Assembly (NCBI RefSeq): GCF_004770105.1
Contig: NZ_RQEY01000024.1
Coordinates: 1-55,717, forward strand
Reading direction: 5' to 3'
Source of the DNA: Leptospira andrefontaineae
GTDB lineage: Bacteria > Spirochaetota > Leptospiria > Leptospirales > Leptospiraceae
DNA length: 55,717 nt
Part shown: positions 38,708 to 48,703 of the stretch, piece after piece
Layout of the letters: each line of letters opens with the position of its first letter
Numbering within the stretch: position 1 is the stretch's first letter
Translations under genes and position numbers: made by a program
The notes under the pieces: model-generated
Database searches by the model: none
What the model was told of the DNA's origin: nothing
The model's input: only the letters and a program-made list of their open reading frames with translations

Positions 38708-39393
38708 TATGCGGCACTCCTGTTTAGTTTTTTGTAAATGCGATCGAATACCTCTTCCTGATCGTAGACGATATAGGGAAACCCTTCCCATGCTTTAGGC
38801 TTCTTCTCCCCTTCGGCATAAATCGGAACTATGTAAGAATTCCATTCGGAGTCTGCCCAACCGGAATAGAATACCGTACAACCCACCGAAGAGAGATCGA
38901 CCGTTCCTTTTTTGGATCCGGAGGAATGTATGTTGATGCCATGTGCTTCGGATTGCTTATCAAGTTTATTCCACTTGAAATCCTTGTTCTTATCACGAAG
39001 CGCAAGGAATGTACCGCTTTGGATCAGGGCTTGATGTCCGTTATGATACCCAGGTTTGTGACGATATATTTTCTTGCTCTTGAGCGAAGAGATTACCCTC
39101 GCCTCGCCTTCGGGATTCAAATACTTAAGCTCCTGACTTTTCAGGATCCTTCCGGGATCGCAAGTGACTCGCCAAGAGTTCCAGGACTTTCCGCCGACTT
39201 CAATTTTCCAGAGCCGGTCGTTGTATTCGTTGAACGCGTCATTGTTTAGTCGGACGAATCCATCATCGTGGCAAGTAACTCCCCTAACCCCAATATTCAC
39301 CGATTCGAAATTCCATTGGACTCCGAAATCTTCCTGAACGAGTCTTACTAGCTCACGAGAGAATATGGAGTAATCTATTTTCAGTTGGTTCAT
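38707..39393 (-). CDS. Endolysin-like protein (L,D-transpeptidase/YkuD-type core)
   Basis: 228 residues, ATG 39393 (ATGA). Core NIHSSGSKKGTVDLSSVGCTVF carries His and the S-x-G-C tetrad typical of YkuD-like peptidoglycan enzymes in phages. N-terminal ~100 residues differ (unknown). It lies between holin- and coiled-coil membrane-protein genes, so most likely the cell-wall-cleaving lysis enzyme. Confidence 0.6.
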   Translation of the reverse strand: MNQLKIDYSIFSRELVRLVQEDFGVQWNFESVNIGVRGVTCHDDGFVRLNNDAFNEYNDRLWKIEVGGKSWNSWRVTCDPGRILKSQELKYLNPEGEARVISSLKSKKIYRHKPGYHNGHQALIQSGTFLALRDKNKDFKWNKLDKQSEAHGINIHSSGSKKGTVDLSSVGCTVFYSGWADSEWNSYIVPIYAEGEKKPKAWEGFPYIVYDQEEVFDRIYKKLNRSAA

Positions 39394-39746
39394 GTTGGGT
39401 GCCCTGTTCCTCCGTTTATAGCGCCGGGAATTTTATCAGCTAGCCGTTTAACGGATGTATCCAACTCATGAATCGAATCTTTGAGGTCGTCTTTAAGAGC
39501 TGTAATCGCCTCCTGGATCTCTTTCAATGCTTTTGATAGCTCATCTTGCCTTTGCTTTTGAGTTTCAATCCTCTCTTCAAGTAGACCTGCCTTTTCCTTG
39601 GCTGCGTATGCAATCGCGGAAATTCGATTTAGCTTGTTGAAAAGATGGATAAGAAAGAAGGCAACAGTCGCACCGAGCATACCGGCGACAGAAGTGAGAA
39701 CCCAGATGATTATTTCGTCTCTAGCTGCTTGAGCCTCGGGGGTCAT
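39390..39746 (-). CDS. TM plus coiled-coil lysis protein (XhlA/i-spanin-like)
   Basis: 118 residues, ATG 39746. One span at ~12-34 (IIIWVLTSVAGMLGATVAFFLIH), then a long coiled coil (LEERIETQKQRQDELSKALKE). Shape of XhlA-type or inner-membrane spanin proteins. Likely acts with the endolysin encoded next. Confidence 0.55.
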   Translation of the reverse strand: MTPEAQAARDEIIIWVLTSVAGMLGATVAFFLIHLFNKLNRISAIAYAAKEKAGLLEERIETQKQRQDELSKALKEIQEAITALKDDLKDSIHELDTSVKRLADKIPGAINGGTGHPT

Positions 39747-41275
39747 TGTAGAGCTCGCCTTCCCCTTGGGATGAGGATAGAAGTTACATATCCGCCGACG
39801 TTGAAAGATGCGCTTCCGGATGCCTTTAACTCTCTCCGATAATTTGATCTAAAGGAAAAATTGCCGGAATCTTTTTCATTTGCAATACCGTAAAGGGTTC
39901 CCCCGCCAGCAGTCGCTATTGCACTCGCATCATCGTAGGATCCGATATTCGCTCCCCAGGCAGCAGTATGTTTGCCGGTCAGTTTACAATTTATTATGCA
40001 TTCTTTTACTCCAGATGGCGTCACGGATTTGTGGAAAAATTGGGACGCAATGGCGTTTGTCAGAGAAAAAGAGAAAGAGCTATAGTTGTTTGCAATATAT
40101 TCAACTCTTAGAAACTGCCCGTATTCGCTGCATTTTACTATTGGAGAAAGTCCGTAGGATGTCTGTTGAATATAAAGTGCGCTAAGATATGTCGTTGGCG
40201 TCCAGCCTAGATATACACGCCAAGAGTATCCGGAAGGATAATCAAATTTTGTACCGGATACCGAACTGCAGATGTCATCGTTCTTTCCTGTGCCACCAAT
40301 TCCCCACCAATGACGACCATTCATTCTCTTAGTGCTATCTACTGGTAAAATGAACAGTGTAGTTACTAATCCAGCCGTATAAGCATTTTCCGATTCTGAA
40401 ACCGATGTTCCCATCGTATAAGAGAATGCATATTCATCAACGATTGTAATTTCTACCTCGGATGTATTATAATCAGTTGAGATCCCGGTTATCGCAAGGC
40501 GTGCCTCAGGAGCGAGACCATGCTTCTCCTGCAGTTTTAATGTCCTTGTAGTTCCCGTTGAGGCTTTAGTTGCGGTGGCGAATGTTGAGTTAACGTGGCA
40601 TCCTTGATTATTCCCTTCCGCGAACAGTGCATCGGTTTGCTTTGTTAATACAGTCGAGGTCTTTATTAGTTTCGTTCCATCCTCGGATTTTGCATTCCCA
40701 GGAGACCAGTCGACATCATTCGTTGAATCCGTTGCATTTCTAGATGGTACGAAGCCATGCACATCTATGTCATCTGTTGCCTTGCTAACTGCACTTGAGA
40801 TATTTGCAAGATTTTCTGAAAGAGTAGGAATTCGGTAAATAGTCACTCCCGCATTGTTTGACCGAGATGGAACGGTAATGCTAAATTGATTATCAGATGC
40901 GATAGTCTTAACCTTTCGGACCGCACCTCCTGGGAGGTAGATTAACTCATTATTATTTAATTGAGTCAACGCGTGCCCTCCAGATCCAGTTACAACGGAT
41001 GCCCCATTTGTTAGCGACCAAGATCCATCAAGAGCAACAAATGCTCCGAAGAACTTTTCGTATCCTCTCCTGGTGGAAGGAGATCCCAAAAGATCGTAAA
41101 GTCCAAAAGCCATTCCGGCGAGTTTTGCAATTGTTGCAATTCCGGTTTTTCCGTTTAGAAAGTTTCCGTTGTCCTCAAACTCGACTGACTCAGTGGCAAG
41201 GTCTGCAGCTGCCATATTGAAAAGTTCATCAGATGTAACCTCCTCGCCTAAGAATTTTGCCAATAAATTTGCCAT
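39743..41275 (-). CDS. Tail fibre-type protein
   Basis: 510 residues, ATG 41275, directly after the gpI-like gene, where host-recognition genes lie. Glycine-, serine- and threonine-rich with repeating beta text (SWSLTNGASVVTGSGGHALTQ) and an RVYLGWTP motif common in phage fibres. No assembly-chaperone or tip domain recognised. Likely binds the host surface. Confidence 0.7.
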   Translation of the reverse strand: MANLLAKFLGEEVTSDELFNMAAADLATESVEFEDNGNFLNGKTGIATIAKLAGMAFGLYDLLGSPSTRRGYEKFFGAFVALDGSWSLTNGASVVTGSGGHALTQLNNNELIYLPGGAVRKVKTIASDNQFSITVPSRSNNAGVTIYRIPTLSENLANISSAVSKATDDIDVHGFVPSRNATDSTNDVDWSPGNAKSEDGTKLIKTSTVLTKQTDALFAEGNNQGCHVNSTFATATKASTGTTRTLKLQEKHGLAPEARLAITGISTDYNTSEVEITIVDEYAFSYTMGTSVSESENAYTAGLVTTLFILPVDSTKRMNGRHWWGIGGTGKNDDICSSVSGTKFDYPSGYSWRVYLGWTPTTYLSALYIQQTSYGLSPIVKCSEYGQFLRVEYIANNYSSFSFSLTNAIASQFFHKSVTPSGVKECIINCKLTGKHTAAWGANIGSYDDASAIATAGGGTLYGIANEKDSGNFSFRSNYRRELKASGSASFNVGGYVTSILIPRGRRALQ

Positions 41276-41953
41276 TTAAAGACTCCTTAATGATATAAAA
41301 TATTCACCCGACTGATCTACCCCATCCCCAAGGACGAAGTTATTATCACCTATTTCAGTATCTCCGATAGTGAAAGCGCCATAATTGAAGGTGCCGATAA
41401 TTCCAAATTCGATCGGGAAATAGATGTTCTTTAGTGCCGCACACTTTTTTACGAGAGCATCCAGCTGCTCTTCTGTTGGTGTGATTTTTAGATTAACTCT
41501 AATGGTTCCCAGTGGAGGTTTGGTAAGCCTAGTTGTATAAGGCTGGGTATCCAAATCTGAACCAAGCTCGTCGACTCCTCCAAGAATTGACTCTCCTAAC
41601 GTGAACGACTTGGCAAGATTGAATCCATGATAAATGACACTATCTCCACCGGTGATAGCATCGATCTTGTCTTTCCAAGTTAATCTAAAGGAAAGCGGCC
41701 TTCTTTGAATTGCTGGCGTCTCGTGTGCAGCTTGCCTAATTGAGCGAATCGAATCCCCATCTGAGAAGTACGTACCTAGGCTTATTGCTCTTTGAATCGG
41801 AAAAGGAGTAAAATCCGATCGCCTGAAATACCGGATAAGAGAAAGCTTTCGGGAATGCTGGTCCCAGTATTCTTTCATCTTTTCGAACAGACCGTCCCAT
41901 CGTTCGGATCCTTTTAAAGGCTTCGGTTGGAATGAATAGAAGTCTCTAATCAT
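41276..41953 (-). CDS. Tail protein gpI-like
   Basis: 225 residues, ATG 41953. Follows the gpJ-like baseplate gene by an 8-base overlap and precedes the fibre gene, the position of gpI in Mu/P2-like tails. Contains a PLGTIRVNLKITPTEEQLDALVKKCAALKNIYFPIEF block. Family text is not otherwise clear. Confidence 0.55.
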   Translation of the reverse strand: MIRDFYSFQPKPLKGSERWDGLFEKMKEYWDQHSRKLSLIRYFRRSDFTPFPIQRAISLGTYFSDGDSIRSIRQAAHETPAIQRRPLSFRLTWKDKIDAITGGDSVIYHGFNLAKSFTLGESILGGVDELGSDLDTQPYTTRLTKPPLGTIRVNLKITPTEEQLDALVKKCAALKNIYFPIEFGIIGTFNYGAFTIGDTEIGDNNFVLGDGVDQSGEYFISLRSL

Positions 41954-43487
41954 CGCTGGAAAATCCTATGCTTGATGGGTTGATGATTTCTCCGGTGGAA
42001 ACGTTAATGCGGCTAAAAGGATTCTGCATCTCGATGTAATCTACTCCCTCCACGTTCGCAATGACGAAGGTTTGAATATCATCTGGACCGAACGAATCCC
42101 CGAAGTATTGATATTCCAAATTATCCAGCATCCGACGAATCGGAACAAGATCGTTGTTATAATCAAAAGAAAATCCAATCAAAGATAGAAAAGTGCCGTT
42201 GATTAGATCGATCGTTGCTTGTAATCCGTTTTCGATGTAGTATTGGTGAATGTAAAAAGAAGTGGGATGAGAACGAAGACCTGCTGCGAGGTAGATGTAT
42301 TTCTCCTTAGAGGAATATGTGTATCCGGTCTTCATGTGGACCTTGCCCTGGATCCCTGTATAAAGATACTGAACTCCGAAAACGGAAAGTCCTTCTGCAA
42401 TCTGTTCAAAGACACTATGTGCGATTAGTTTGTCCTTCACTTCATCAAGTAAGGTTTGAGAAGGGGTCCCTCCTCCGAAAGGCATGACATATACATCCGC
42501 CGCCAAAATTCCGGTAATGATGCATCGGGCTTCCAAAACTCCGGAGACTGTTTTTGCTATAACTCTTCCAGAGTTCTCATCCCAAAACATGTCATGAGTA
42601 TTTGAACGAAGCGGTGCGATACGTTTCGCATTCTCGAGTGTTTCTGGTTCTGCTCCGCCCTCGCCTTTCTGTGGATTATTTATGGAAAGGACTTTCGGAT
42701 CCTCACCGATATAATTTGTGATTGTATTCGCAGGTTGGTTCCCTATCGCTCCTCCGCCTACGGCATAGTGAGCGATTACATCAAGACCTACTGCAGGTAA
42801 TTTTCCGTATTGCGTTCCGTCGATCTCATCAATGAAACCAAGAATACAAACAGCTTCACCAGTCGAGAGACGTTTGCAAATAAAGTGTCGGTCCGTCGAT
42901 GAAGAGTATGCCATCGTGTCCACAACATCGTATCGTTCGGCTCCTATCTCTAACCAAAGAGTTTCCGGGAGGACATCGATGTCTCGAATATAAAAAGTTT
43001 GCATATTGAGGTTTTGAGTTTTCCCGATGGAGAGCTCTTCCTTGCTTGTTTGATGGAAGAACTCCAGAACAGTCGTTGTCTGTCCTTGTGGAATAACTAA
43101 AGGTTCCCTCGCCTCATATCGAATTGGAGTGGCGTTTAATATTGGCTTCGTAGTTCCACGAAGTTTCTCAACCGGAATTGTGTAAGGACCGGAAGCAGTC
43201 GCAGTCGAATCTACAACGATGTCTATAAGAACCCGCGCTGCAAGTTTTCCCCGCAGCCTGTAATCCTGTTCTGCGAAAAGGTCCTCCGCAATCGTTCGAT
43301 CCTCGACAGTCGGCCCAAACATCTGATTGATACCAACATTCGCACGAATTGAAAGAAGGGCAAATATACCGGCAAAAATAACCTTCCACCAATAAGGAGC
43401 ATCGGAAGTCTTAGGATCCGAATTCAAATCCTGAATGATGTCATTAAATGTTATGGAGATATACTTGATCGGATTTACGAAGTTCAT
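41946..43487 (-). CDS. Baseplate J-like protein
   Basis: 513 residues, ATG 43487. Length, position after gp25 and text such as ADVYVMPFGGGTPSQTLLDEVKDKL and LENAKRIAPLRSNT match the gpJ/XkdT baseplate family. Its presence marks a contractile tail. Confidence 0.82.
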   Translation of the reverse strand: MNFVNPIKYISITFNDIIQDLNSDPKTSDAPYWWKVIFAGIFALLSIRANVGINQMFGPTVEDRTIAEDLFAEQDYRLRGKLAARVLIDIVVDSTATASGPYTIPVEKLRGTTKPILNATPIRYEAREPLVIPQGQTTTVLEFFHQTSKEELSIGKTQNLNMQTFYIRDIDVLPETLWLEIGAERYDVVDTMAYSSSTDRHFICKRLSTGEAVCILGFIDEIDGTQYGKLPAVGLDVIAHYAVGGGAIGNQPANTITNYIGEDPKVLSINNPQKGEGGAEPETLENAKRIAPLRSNTHDMFWDENSGRVIAKTVSGVLEARCIITGILAADVYVMPFGGGTPSQTLLDEVKDKLIAHSVFEQIAEGLSVFGVQYLYTGIQGKVHMKTGYTYSSKEKYIYLAAGLRSHPTSFYIHQYYIENGLQATIDLINGTFLSLIGFSFDYNNDLVPIRRMLDNLEYQYFGDSFGPDDIQTFVIANVEGVDYIEMQNPFSRINVSTGEIINPSSIGFSSDD

Positions 43488-43852
43488 ATTGCGAGCTCCG
43501 CAAACTTCTCGTCGCCGATCCGGTAATATCTCACGCTAATGTCCACATCACCCGTCCTTCTATTTTCGCTGATGTTGACAAGATTAAAATCGGTTAATGC
43601 CTGCCTTTCTCGTCTCGCAGTAGAGGAATAATCCGCTAAGGTCTGCGCCGCCGAGATGGAGGCTGGGATATCAAGATCCACATTCGAAGGGGTGTTTTCG
43701 ATCTGAGGGAAGTAAGTCCCCATTTCTCGATAAAATGGAATACTCCCTACCGGTGTGAGAAGCTGGAGAAACACCTCGGCATCGGTCTCCTTCACAAAGT
43801 CGGATCCCCAGTTGATAAACACATCAATAGGATATTCGTATTTGTTTTCCAT
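43484..43852 (-). CDS. Baseplate protein gp25/gpW-like
   Basis: 122 residues from ATG 43852 (TAATG overlap). Pattern LLTPVGSIPFYREMGTYFP, then DYSSTARRERQALTDFNLVNI matches the W/gp25 baseplate wedge family. gpJ follows by an ATGA overlap. Confidence 0.75.
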   Translation of the reverse strand: MENKYEYPIDVFINWGSDFVKETDAEVFLQLLTPVGSIPFYREMGTYFPQIENTPSNVDLDIPASISAAQTLADYSSTARRERQALTDFNLVNISENRRTGDVDISVRYYRIGDEKFAELAI

Positions 43853-44292
43853 TATGCCCAAGGCTCCGGTGCAGAAGGTGGAACAGCTGCAAGTCCGGTA
43901 CTGAACCAATCGCCTAGTTGTTGAGAGATTTGCGTCAAGAAAGAATCATAATTTTGTGATGAAGAACTTGGTAAAAATGGAGTAGGGGGAGGAGTGGCAA
44001 CATGGCCTGTCATCCCATTGCCTAGGGTTGTCGCGAAAGCATTGCAAGCAGCTTGAAAAATGGGGATACTCATCGCATTGTTCCCGACAGCTGCAAGAAA
44101 AGCTGCCTTGGCTGCTAAAGCACTTTGACTAGGCGGTTCAATACTCTTTGTACATTCGTACAATGCGTTTGCCCACCCGTTCTTAGCCGCGTCCTTTGCC
44201 TCTTGCTCATTCTGCACATCCCCCTGATAGTGGACGGATTTCGGGTTCGCAAACTTCTCGAGTTCCGACTTTGCACCTGACGCGGAAATCAT
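43852..44292 (-). CDS. Baseplate-region hypothetical protein
   Basis: 146 residues, ATG 44292. A/S/P-rich; helical N-terminus, a P-rich hinge (PPPTPFLPSSSS) and a short C-terminal helix. Coupled to the spike gene (ATGA). Position suggests a spike or baseplate accessory part. Confidence 0.5.
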   Translation of the reverse strand: MISASGAKSELEKFANPKSVHYQGDVQNEQEAKDAAKNGWANALYECTKSIEPPSQSALAAKAAFLAAVGNNAMSIPIFQAACNAFATTLGNGMTGHVATPPPTPFLPSSSSQNYDSFLTQISQQLGDWFSTGLAAVPPSAPEPWA

Positions 44293-44930
44293 GGGTGTAG
44301 ACCTGGAATCCTTGAAACAGTTGGTCCCATGACAGTCATATACCCATCTGTTTTGGCGGACCTTCCAGACGGTTGAAACTTTACATCCATCGCATCTTTT
44401 ACGATAATACCTTCGTCCGTGATCTCTATCGAGTTTGGGGCGGAACCAATATTGAGAATAAACTTGTCCAATTTTTGGCGGAACTTTGTATCTCCGAACT
44501 CAAGGACAATTTCCTTTTCGCTCTTATCAAAGTAAATAGCAGTAAGGTCGTCTCCGTCCTTATACTCGAAGAGTACCTTTAGATCCTCGCCGCTCTTTTT
44601 GAAGACGTACTCCATCGGATCAAAACCTTTGTAGAATACTCTGTCTGGAGTTTTGTCCGGAAAATAGATAGTGACCACGTCTCCGACGTCAGGTGGGGAA
44701 TTGGAATACTGCAGACAACCAGGGAATGCAGGAAGCCAGAACTGGGAATCGGATTCACTTTTGCCTGGATTTCGGACCTCACAGAAGACGCGAATCATTG
44801 AGCGATTCGTTCCGGACTCAGTGACTTCCTTCACCTTCGCGGGATGTTCTTGGAAAAAGAAGATCTGTTCGTTAAGAATTTGTCTTACCATTCCCCGTAA
44901 GTCTCCAAAGATTTCTTCAGTTCTACTCAT
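44289..44930 (-). CDS. Baseplate spike protein gpV-like
   Basis: 213 residues, ATG 44930. OB-fold part with the text PDVGDVVTIYFPDKTPDRVFYKGF and a C-terminal repeating beta section (FRQKLDKFILNIGSAPNSIEITDEG) fitting a trimeric needle. Follows the gpD-like hub gene, as in P2/Mu. Confidence 0.72.
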   Translation of the reverse strand: MSRTEEIFGDLRGMVRQILNEQIFFFQEHPAKVKEVTESGTNRSMIRVFCEVRNPGKSESDSQFWLPAFPGCLQYSNSPPDVGDVVTIYFPDKTPDRVFYKGFDPMEYVFKKSGEDLKVLFEYKDGDDLTAIYFDKSEKEIVLEFGDTKFRQKLDKFILNIGSAPNSIEITDEGIIVKDAMDVKFQPSGRSAKTDGYMTVMGPTVSRIPGLHP

Positions 44931-46204
44931 CTTTTCATCACCAAGTCTTGAGAGACACCGCCACCATCATGTTTCCACTTACTTTTCGCGAGTCTCCAGA
45001 GCGCATTCTTCCCAGATTTTCGATATGATTTAATCTCTGGCGGGATCACACTCTCCCCGGTGTCATTTTTCGGACCGATCCAACATCTATCTCCAATTTG
45101 GAACACTGGATCCGGTACTACCGGAGCTTCAAAGGACCAGCCCATTTGTTCCGGCGCAGTCGTAAATGTCTTCACATCGAAATACTTATCGAAAGGAGGT
45201 TTGATTTTATCATCGTCCATGAAGTCTTCAAAGGATGCGCTCTGAACCATAACGTTCAATCGAAGTGCCTCTGCTGGCGAAACGGACCGGAGTGCCTTCC
45301 GAACTTTATCCGTATTTAGGACATATTGAGTCGTCTTTTCAGTCTCGGACGAAGTAAAGGTGGCCACAAGTTTCCCGTCTGCATCCTTAGAAATGGACGC
45401 AGATGATCCCATGGAGCTCCCAGTTCCTAGATCATACTTTGGAGATTCTAAAAGGTTACTCTGATTGTTTCCATAATCAAAATAATGGTAGTTTCCGGTT
45501 TGCCCCTTAATCTTTGTGAACCCTTTGTCGAGTAAGTCCAGAGTTTGGGAAAAAATTAGGATAAGGCTTCCTTTGTCGTTTAGGCATTGGATTAGAATAC
45601 ATCCGAACTTTAGAGCCAGTCTTAAAAGGAATTCGTGATTTGTTTCGTTGCTTTGGATAAGGCATCGCTTAGGATTAATCTCCGTCGATTTTTCAGGAAA
45701 GGAAACAATGGAATCCGAATATCCCATCTCTTCCGCTCGGGCTCTAATGATGCTTTCATAAGTACCGGATTCGAATGTCTTAGTGAGTTTGGCTCGAGTC
45801 TCCAATTTTGTTGCTCTAAGGACAACTGTCCTGAAATGCTTTCCACCAGAGAAAAACCCGTTCGAAGTGATAACGGTTGCCGTGACTGGACCTCTGATTG
45901 TGGAGGACGTGATTTCATCACTTCCTAAACTAAATATCCCTAATAGACTCCCCTCGTTTTTTATTCCCCACTTTATCTTTAGTTTTTGTCCGCGTCTGCA
46001 GGCTTTCGAGGTGATCCCTATATCATCCCTTACCGTAAAAGTGATAATTGTATTTGAGTATTCTTCCTCCTCAACTTCAAAGGAAAGAGTCGCCCTAGTA
46101 AGATCGTTTTGAGTGGAGCTCAAGTCCTCATCCGAAAACTGAAATAACAGATCAGTATGCTGAATGTGGAAAAAATATTTTCTATCGTAACCGATGAGTC
46201 TCAT
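44927..46204 (-). CDS. Tail hub protein gpD-like (late control D / gp27 type)
   Basis: 425 residues, ATG 46204. Hub-type text: IRARAEEMGY, RCLIQSNETNHEFLLRLALKFGCILIQ, and TQYVLNTDKVRKALR. Sits between the small CIS-tube-associated genes and the spike gene. Confidence 0.75.
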   Translation of the reverse strand: MRLIGYDRKYFFHIQHTDLLFQFSDEDLSSTQNDLTRATLSFEVEEEEYSNTIITFTVRDDIGITSKACRRGQKLKIKWGIKNEGSLLGIFSLGSDEITSSTIRGPVTATVITSNGFFSGGKHFRTVVLRATKLETRAKLTKTFESGTYESIIRARAEEMGYSDSIVSFPEKSTEINPKRCLIQSNETNHEFLLRLALKFGCILIQCLNDKGSLILIFSQTLDLLDKGFTKIKGQTGNYHYFDYGNNQSNLLESPKYDLGTGSSMGSSASISKDADGKLVATFTSSETEKTTQYVLNTDKVRKALRSVSPAEALRLNVMVQSASFEDFMDDDKIKPPFDKYFDVKTFTTAPEQMGWSFEAPVVPDPVFQIGDRCWIGPKNDTGESVIPPEIKSYRKSGKNALWRLAKSKWKHDGGGVSQDLVMKR

Positions 46205-46464
46205 GCCGGTATAACCAACTTTCTCAGCTTGTTTATATCGAAATCGTACTCGGATAGAATTCCCGAATTCGCCTCACAGAGTTTTTGGAACTCCTCGTAA
46301 GTTTCCATTTCTTCGCGAGCGATCAGATCCAAGTCCCTGCCGTCTACGTCGACGTCTTTCCTCTTGAGGACTGGATCCGGAACGTGGCGAATCCGCATGG
46401 TAACTCCCTCCCCCGTTAGAGGATCGACATATTTCTTTGGTTCAACTTTACTCCATTCGAGCAT
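46201..46464 (-). CDS. Small tail protein (gpX-like)
   Basis: 87 residues from ATG 46464 (TAATG overlap); longer starts lie inside the upstream gene. Charged, mixed alpha/beta (MRIRHVPDPVLKRKDVDVDGRDL). Position between CIS-tube-like and gpD-like genes suggests a gpX-type tail protein. Confidence 0.5.
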   Translation of the reverse strand: MLEWSKVEPKKYVDPLTGEGVTMRIRHVPDPVLKRKDVDVDGRDLDLIAREEMETYEEFQKLCEANSGILSEYDFDINKLRKLVIPA

Positions 46465-47033
46465 TAAAAAGAACTCCCGATCTTTTGAGCGGTATTGACG
46501 AGTCCACCTATCGACTTCATAACATTGTAGGCTTTGTACAATGAGGAATCTTCGAGGTATCGCATCACGAACGTGACCTCTGTGAACTGGGATATACCAT
46601 TCCTGTTCGTAAAATCTCGCCGATGGTTGAACTTGCAATCCTCAACGACTACTGGAAGCGGTGGCCTATGGGTTCCCCATCCTGAATAGATGCAAGTCGG
46701 GTTTGTCTTCCATTGTGCTTCGGATGAAAATGATAAATCGAATGGTTGCGATCGAACTCGTTCAACGTCGTAAAGATCAAACATGTTCCCGGTCTCGTTG
46801 TCGATGTTCATAATCGGAACAGTCAGGGTAATTTTTGTATTATCGTTGCGAACATGGCTGAATGGAGAATAGTTCAATCCGGGAATGTTGTAGTCATTGT
46901 AGACGGATTTCTTTTCATCCGATATGTCCCCGGGCAAGAGTCTATTCGTGATCAACGCTCCGGAGATAAGATCTAACCCAAGCCCCTTTGGAAGAACCAA
47001 TATCCACCAGTTGTTTGTCTTTTTCCTAGGCAT
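46464..47033 (-). CDS. Tail tube-associated protein (CIS tube-like)
   Basis: 189 residues, ATG 47033. Text GWGTHRPPLPVVVEDCKFNHRRDF and TEVTFVMRYLED follows the pattern of tube-initiator/LysM-adapter proteins between tape measure and hub. Tentative. Confidence 0.5.
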   Translation of the reverse strand: MPRKKTNNWWILVLPKGLGLDLISGALITNRLLPGDISDEKKSVYNDYNIPGLNYSPFSHVRNDNTKITLTVPIMNIDNETGNMFDLYDVERVRSQPFDLSFSSEAQWKTNPTCIYSGWGTHRPPLPVVVEDCKFNHRRDFTNRNGISQFTEVTFVMRYLEDSSLYKAYNVMKSIGGLVNTAQKIGSSF

Positions 47034-47038
47034 GATTC

Positions 47039-48703
47039 TTACGCTGTCTTTAGATTAGAGTTCTTGTATGCTTGTTTAAGATTGAACTCTGGTTTTTGCG
47101 CCTTGATGATCGCCATGATCTCGTTTGCAGCTGCTAAGGGATCAGTTGCCTTTATCTCAAAATGCATCTGCCTTTCATCTTTATAGATGATCTCCTGCGC
47201 CTGCCCGCCTCCCCCGCTTGCTTGCAATGCCGGTCTCAGTTTTTCATTAGAAATAATTCTTCCAGAAGTTCCAGGAATCATCAATTCCGGACCCTTCTCT
47301 CCGACGATAATCGGATTATTTGCGGGAAAGGTTCCGCCGGAAGCAAAGCCCGGAATCTTCCTTGCACCTTCTCCAGAAAAGGATGAATCACCGGAGATTC
47401 GGTCTAAGAGTCCTTTCAAAGGTTCGAAGAATTCCTTAATTTTGGAAACAAAAGACTCGAACTTTGATGAGATCGCATCCCAGGCACCTGAAAAAATATT
47501 CGAGAACCATGTTCCGATTCCTTTAAGCCATTCCTTGAAAGAGTTAAATTTTCCAATCACCCAATTTACCGCATTCTCCCATCCTCTCTTAAAGAGATCG
47601 GCAACGGCATTGTTACTAAAGACATCCCATAGCGTTTTTCCTAAGTCGATGATTGCCTTCTTAGGATTGATGAACACCGTTGCGAGGAAACGTACGAGTG
47701 CAATTAGAATGCGTAGCGGAGCAATAACAGCGAAGCCCAAAGTCTTACCAAGGAATCGGAATGTATCTCCAATCCAAGAGAAGTCTCCGTCTGCCTTGAA
47801 ATCCTTAAAGAGTAATGCGAGCTCCTCAATCATCATGTTGAACTCTTCCGCCATCGGAAGAACCTGAGATTTAAAACCTTCCCAGAAGCCCATAATAAAA
47901 GGTTCCACGACATTTTTCCAAAGCCATCCGATTGTTGCACCGATGCCTTTTAAAATCGGTGTCAGAAGAATCTCTAAGAATGCGAATAGGAAAGCAATTT
48001 TAAGCATAAGGAAATTCATATAGTCAATGAATCCTTTAAGCGTAGCCTTTCCTCCCCCTGCAATTGATTTCCAAAGACTATTCCAACCGGTTTCGAGGAG
48101 ATTCAGGACGCTCCGAGCAACAGAGAAAACTATTCGAAAAAGAGATACAAGGATCGTTCCGAGTTGAACGAAGACGATCCGATTGTTACGGACCCAAGAG
48201 AACATTTGCTGGAACAAAGGCATTAACTCTTTTGCAAGTGGGTAAATGAGGTTCGCAGAGATCACCTTCCCTGCCATGTCTAAACCTTGGAATATGAAAG
48301 GCATCTGCTCACGAAGCGCCCCGAGACCAGAGGTTAATAGTCCTACGCCGGCGTTGTAAATTGCCATTCCCTTAGCAACGGCAAAAGCACCAACGCCACC
48401 GCCTTCCTTTTTCTTATCTTTTTTTTCGTCTGTGTCCTTTTTTGCGTCAGTTCCGATGGATTTAAAAGCTGCTCGCAACTTCTTGAATTTATCCATTGTA
48501 TAGTTGAAAAAGTCGGTGATCCCTTCTTTGGGAAACTTGGAGTAATACTTTACGTAAGTTTTATAATCTTCGAATGAGGTACGAAGTTTCGCACGCACTG
48601 ACTCCATTTTCTTTCCCATGTAATCGAATCCTTGGGAAAAAAGTTTCTGCGATTTTATAGCAGAGGCAAGATCGTAGATGTATCGTATTCCGATTGTATC
48701 CAT
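47039..48703 (-). CDS. Tape measure protein
   Basis: 554 residues, ATG 48703. Amphipathic and hydrophobic helices throughout, ending in GGTFPANNPIIVGEKGPELM, a classic tape-measure C-terminal motif. At about 0.15 nm per residue this implies a short tail (~80 nm, estimate). It follows the frameshifted chaperone. Confidence 0.9.
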   Translation of the reverse strand: MDTIGIRYIYDLASAIKSQKLFSQGFDYMGKKMESVRAKLRTSFEDYKTYVKYYSKFPKEGITDFFNYTMDKFKKLRAAFKSIGTDAKKDTDEKKDKKKEGGGVGAFAVAKGMAIYNAGVGLLTSGLGALREQMPFIFQGLDMAGKVISANLIYPLAKELMPLFQQMFSWVRNNRIVFVQLGTILVSLFRIVFSVARSVLNLLETGWNSLWKSIAGGGKATLKGFIDYMNFLMLKIAFLFAFLEILLTPILKGIGATIGWLWKNVVEPFIMGFWEGFKSQVLPMAEEFNMMIEELALLFKDFKADGDFSWIGDTFRFLGKTLGFAVIAPLRILIALVRFLATVFINPKKAIIDLGKTLWDVFSNNAVADLFKRGWENAVNWVIGKFNSFKEWLKGIGTWFSNIFSGAWDAISSKFESFVSKIKEFFEPLKGLLDRISGDSSFSGEGARKIPGFASGGTFPANNPIIVGEKGPELMIPGTSGRIISNEKLRPALQASGGGGQAQEIIYKDERQMHFEIKATDPLAAANEIMAIIKAQKPEFNLKQAYKNSNLKTA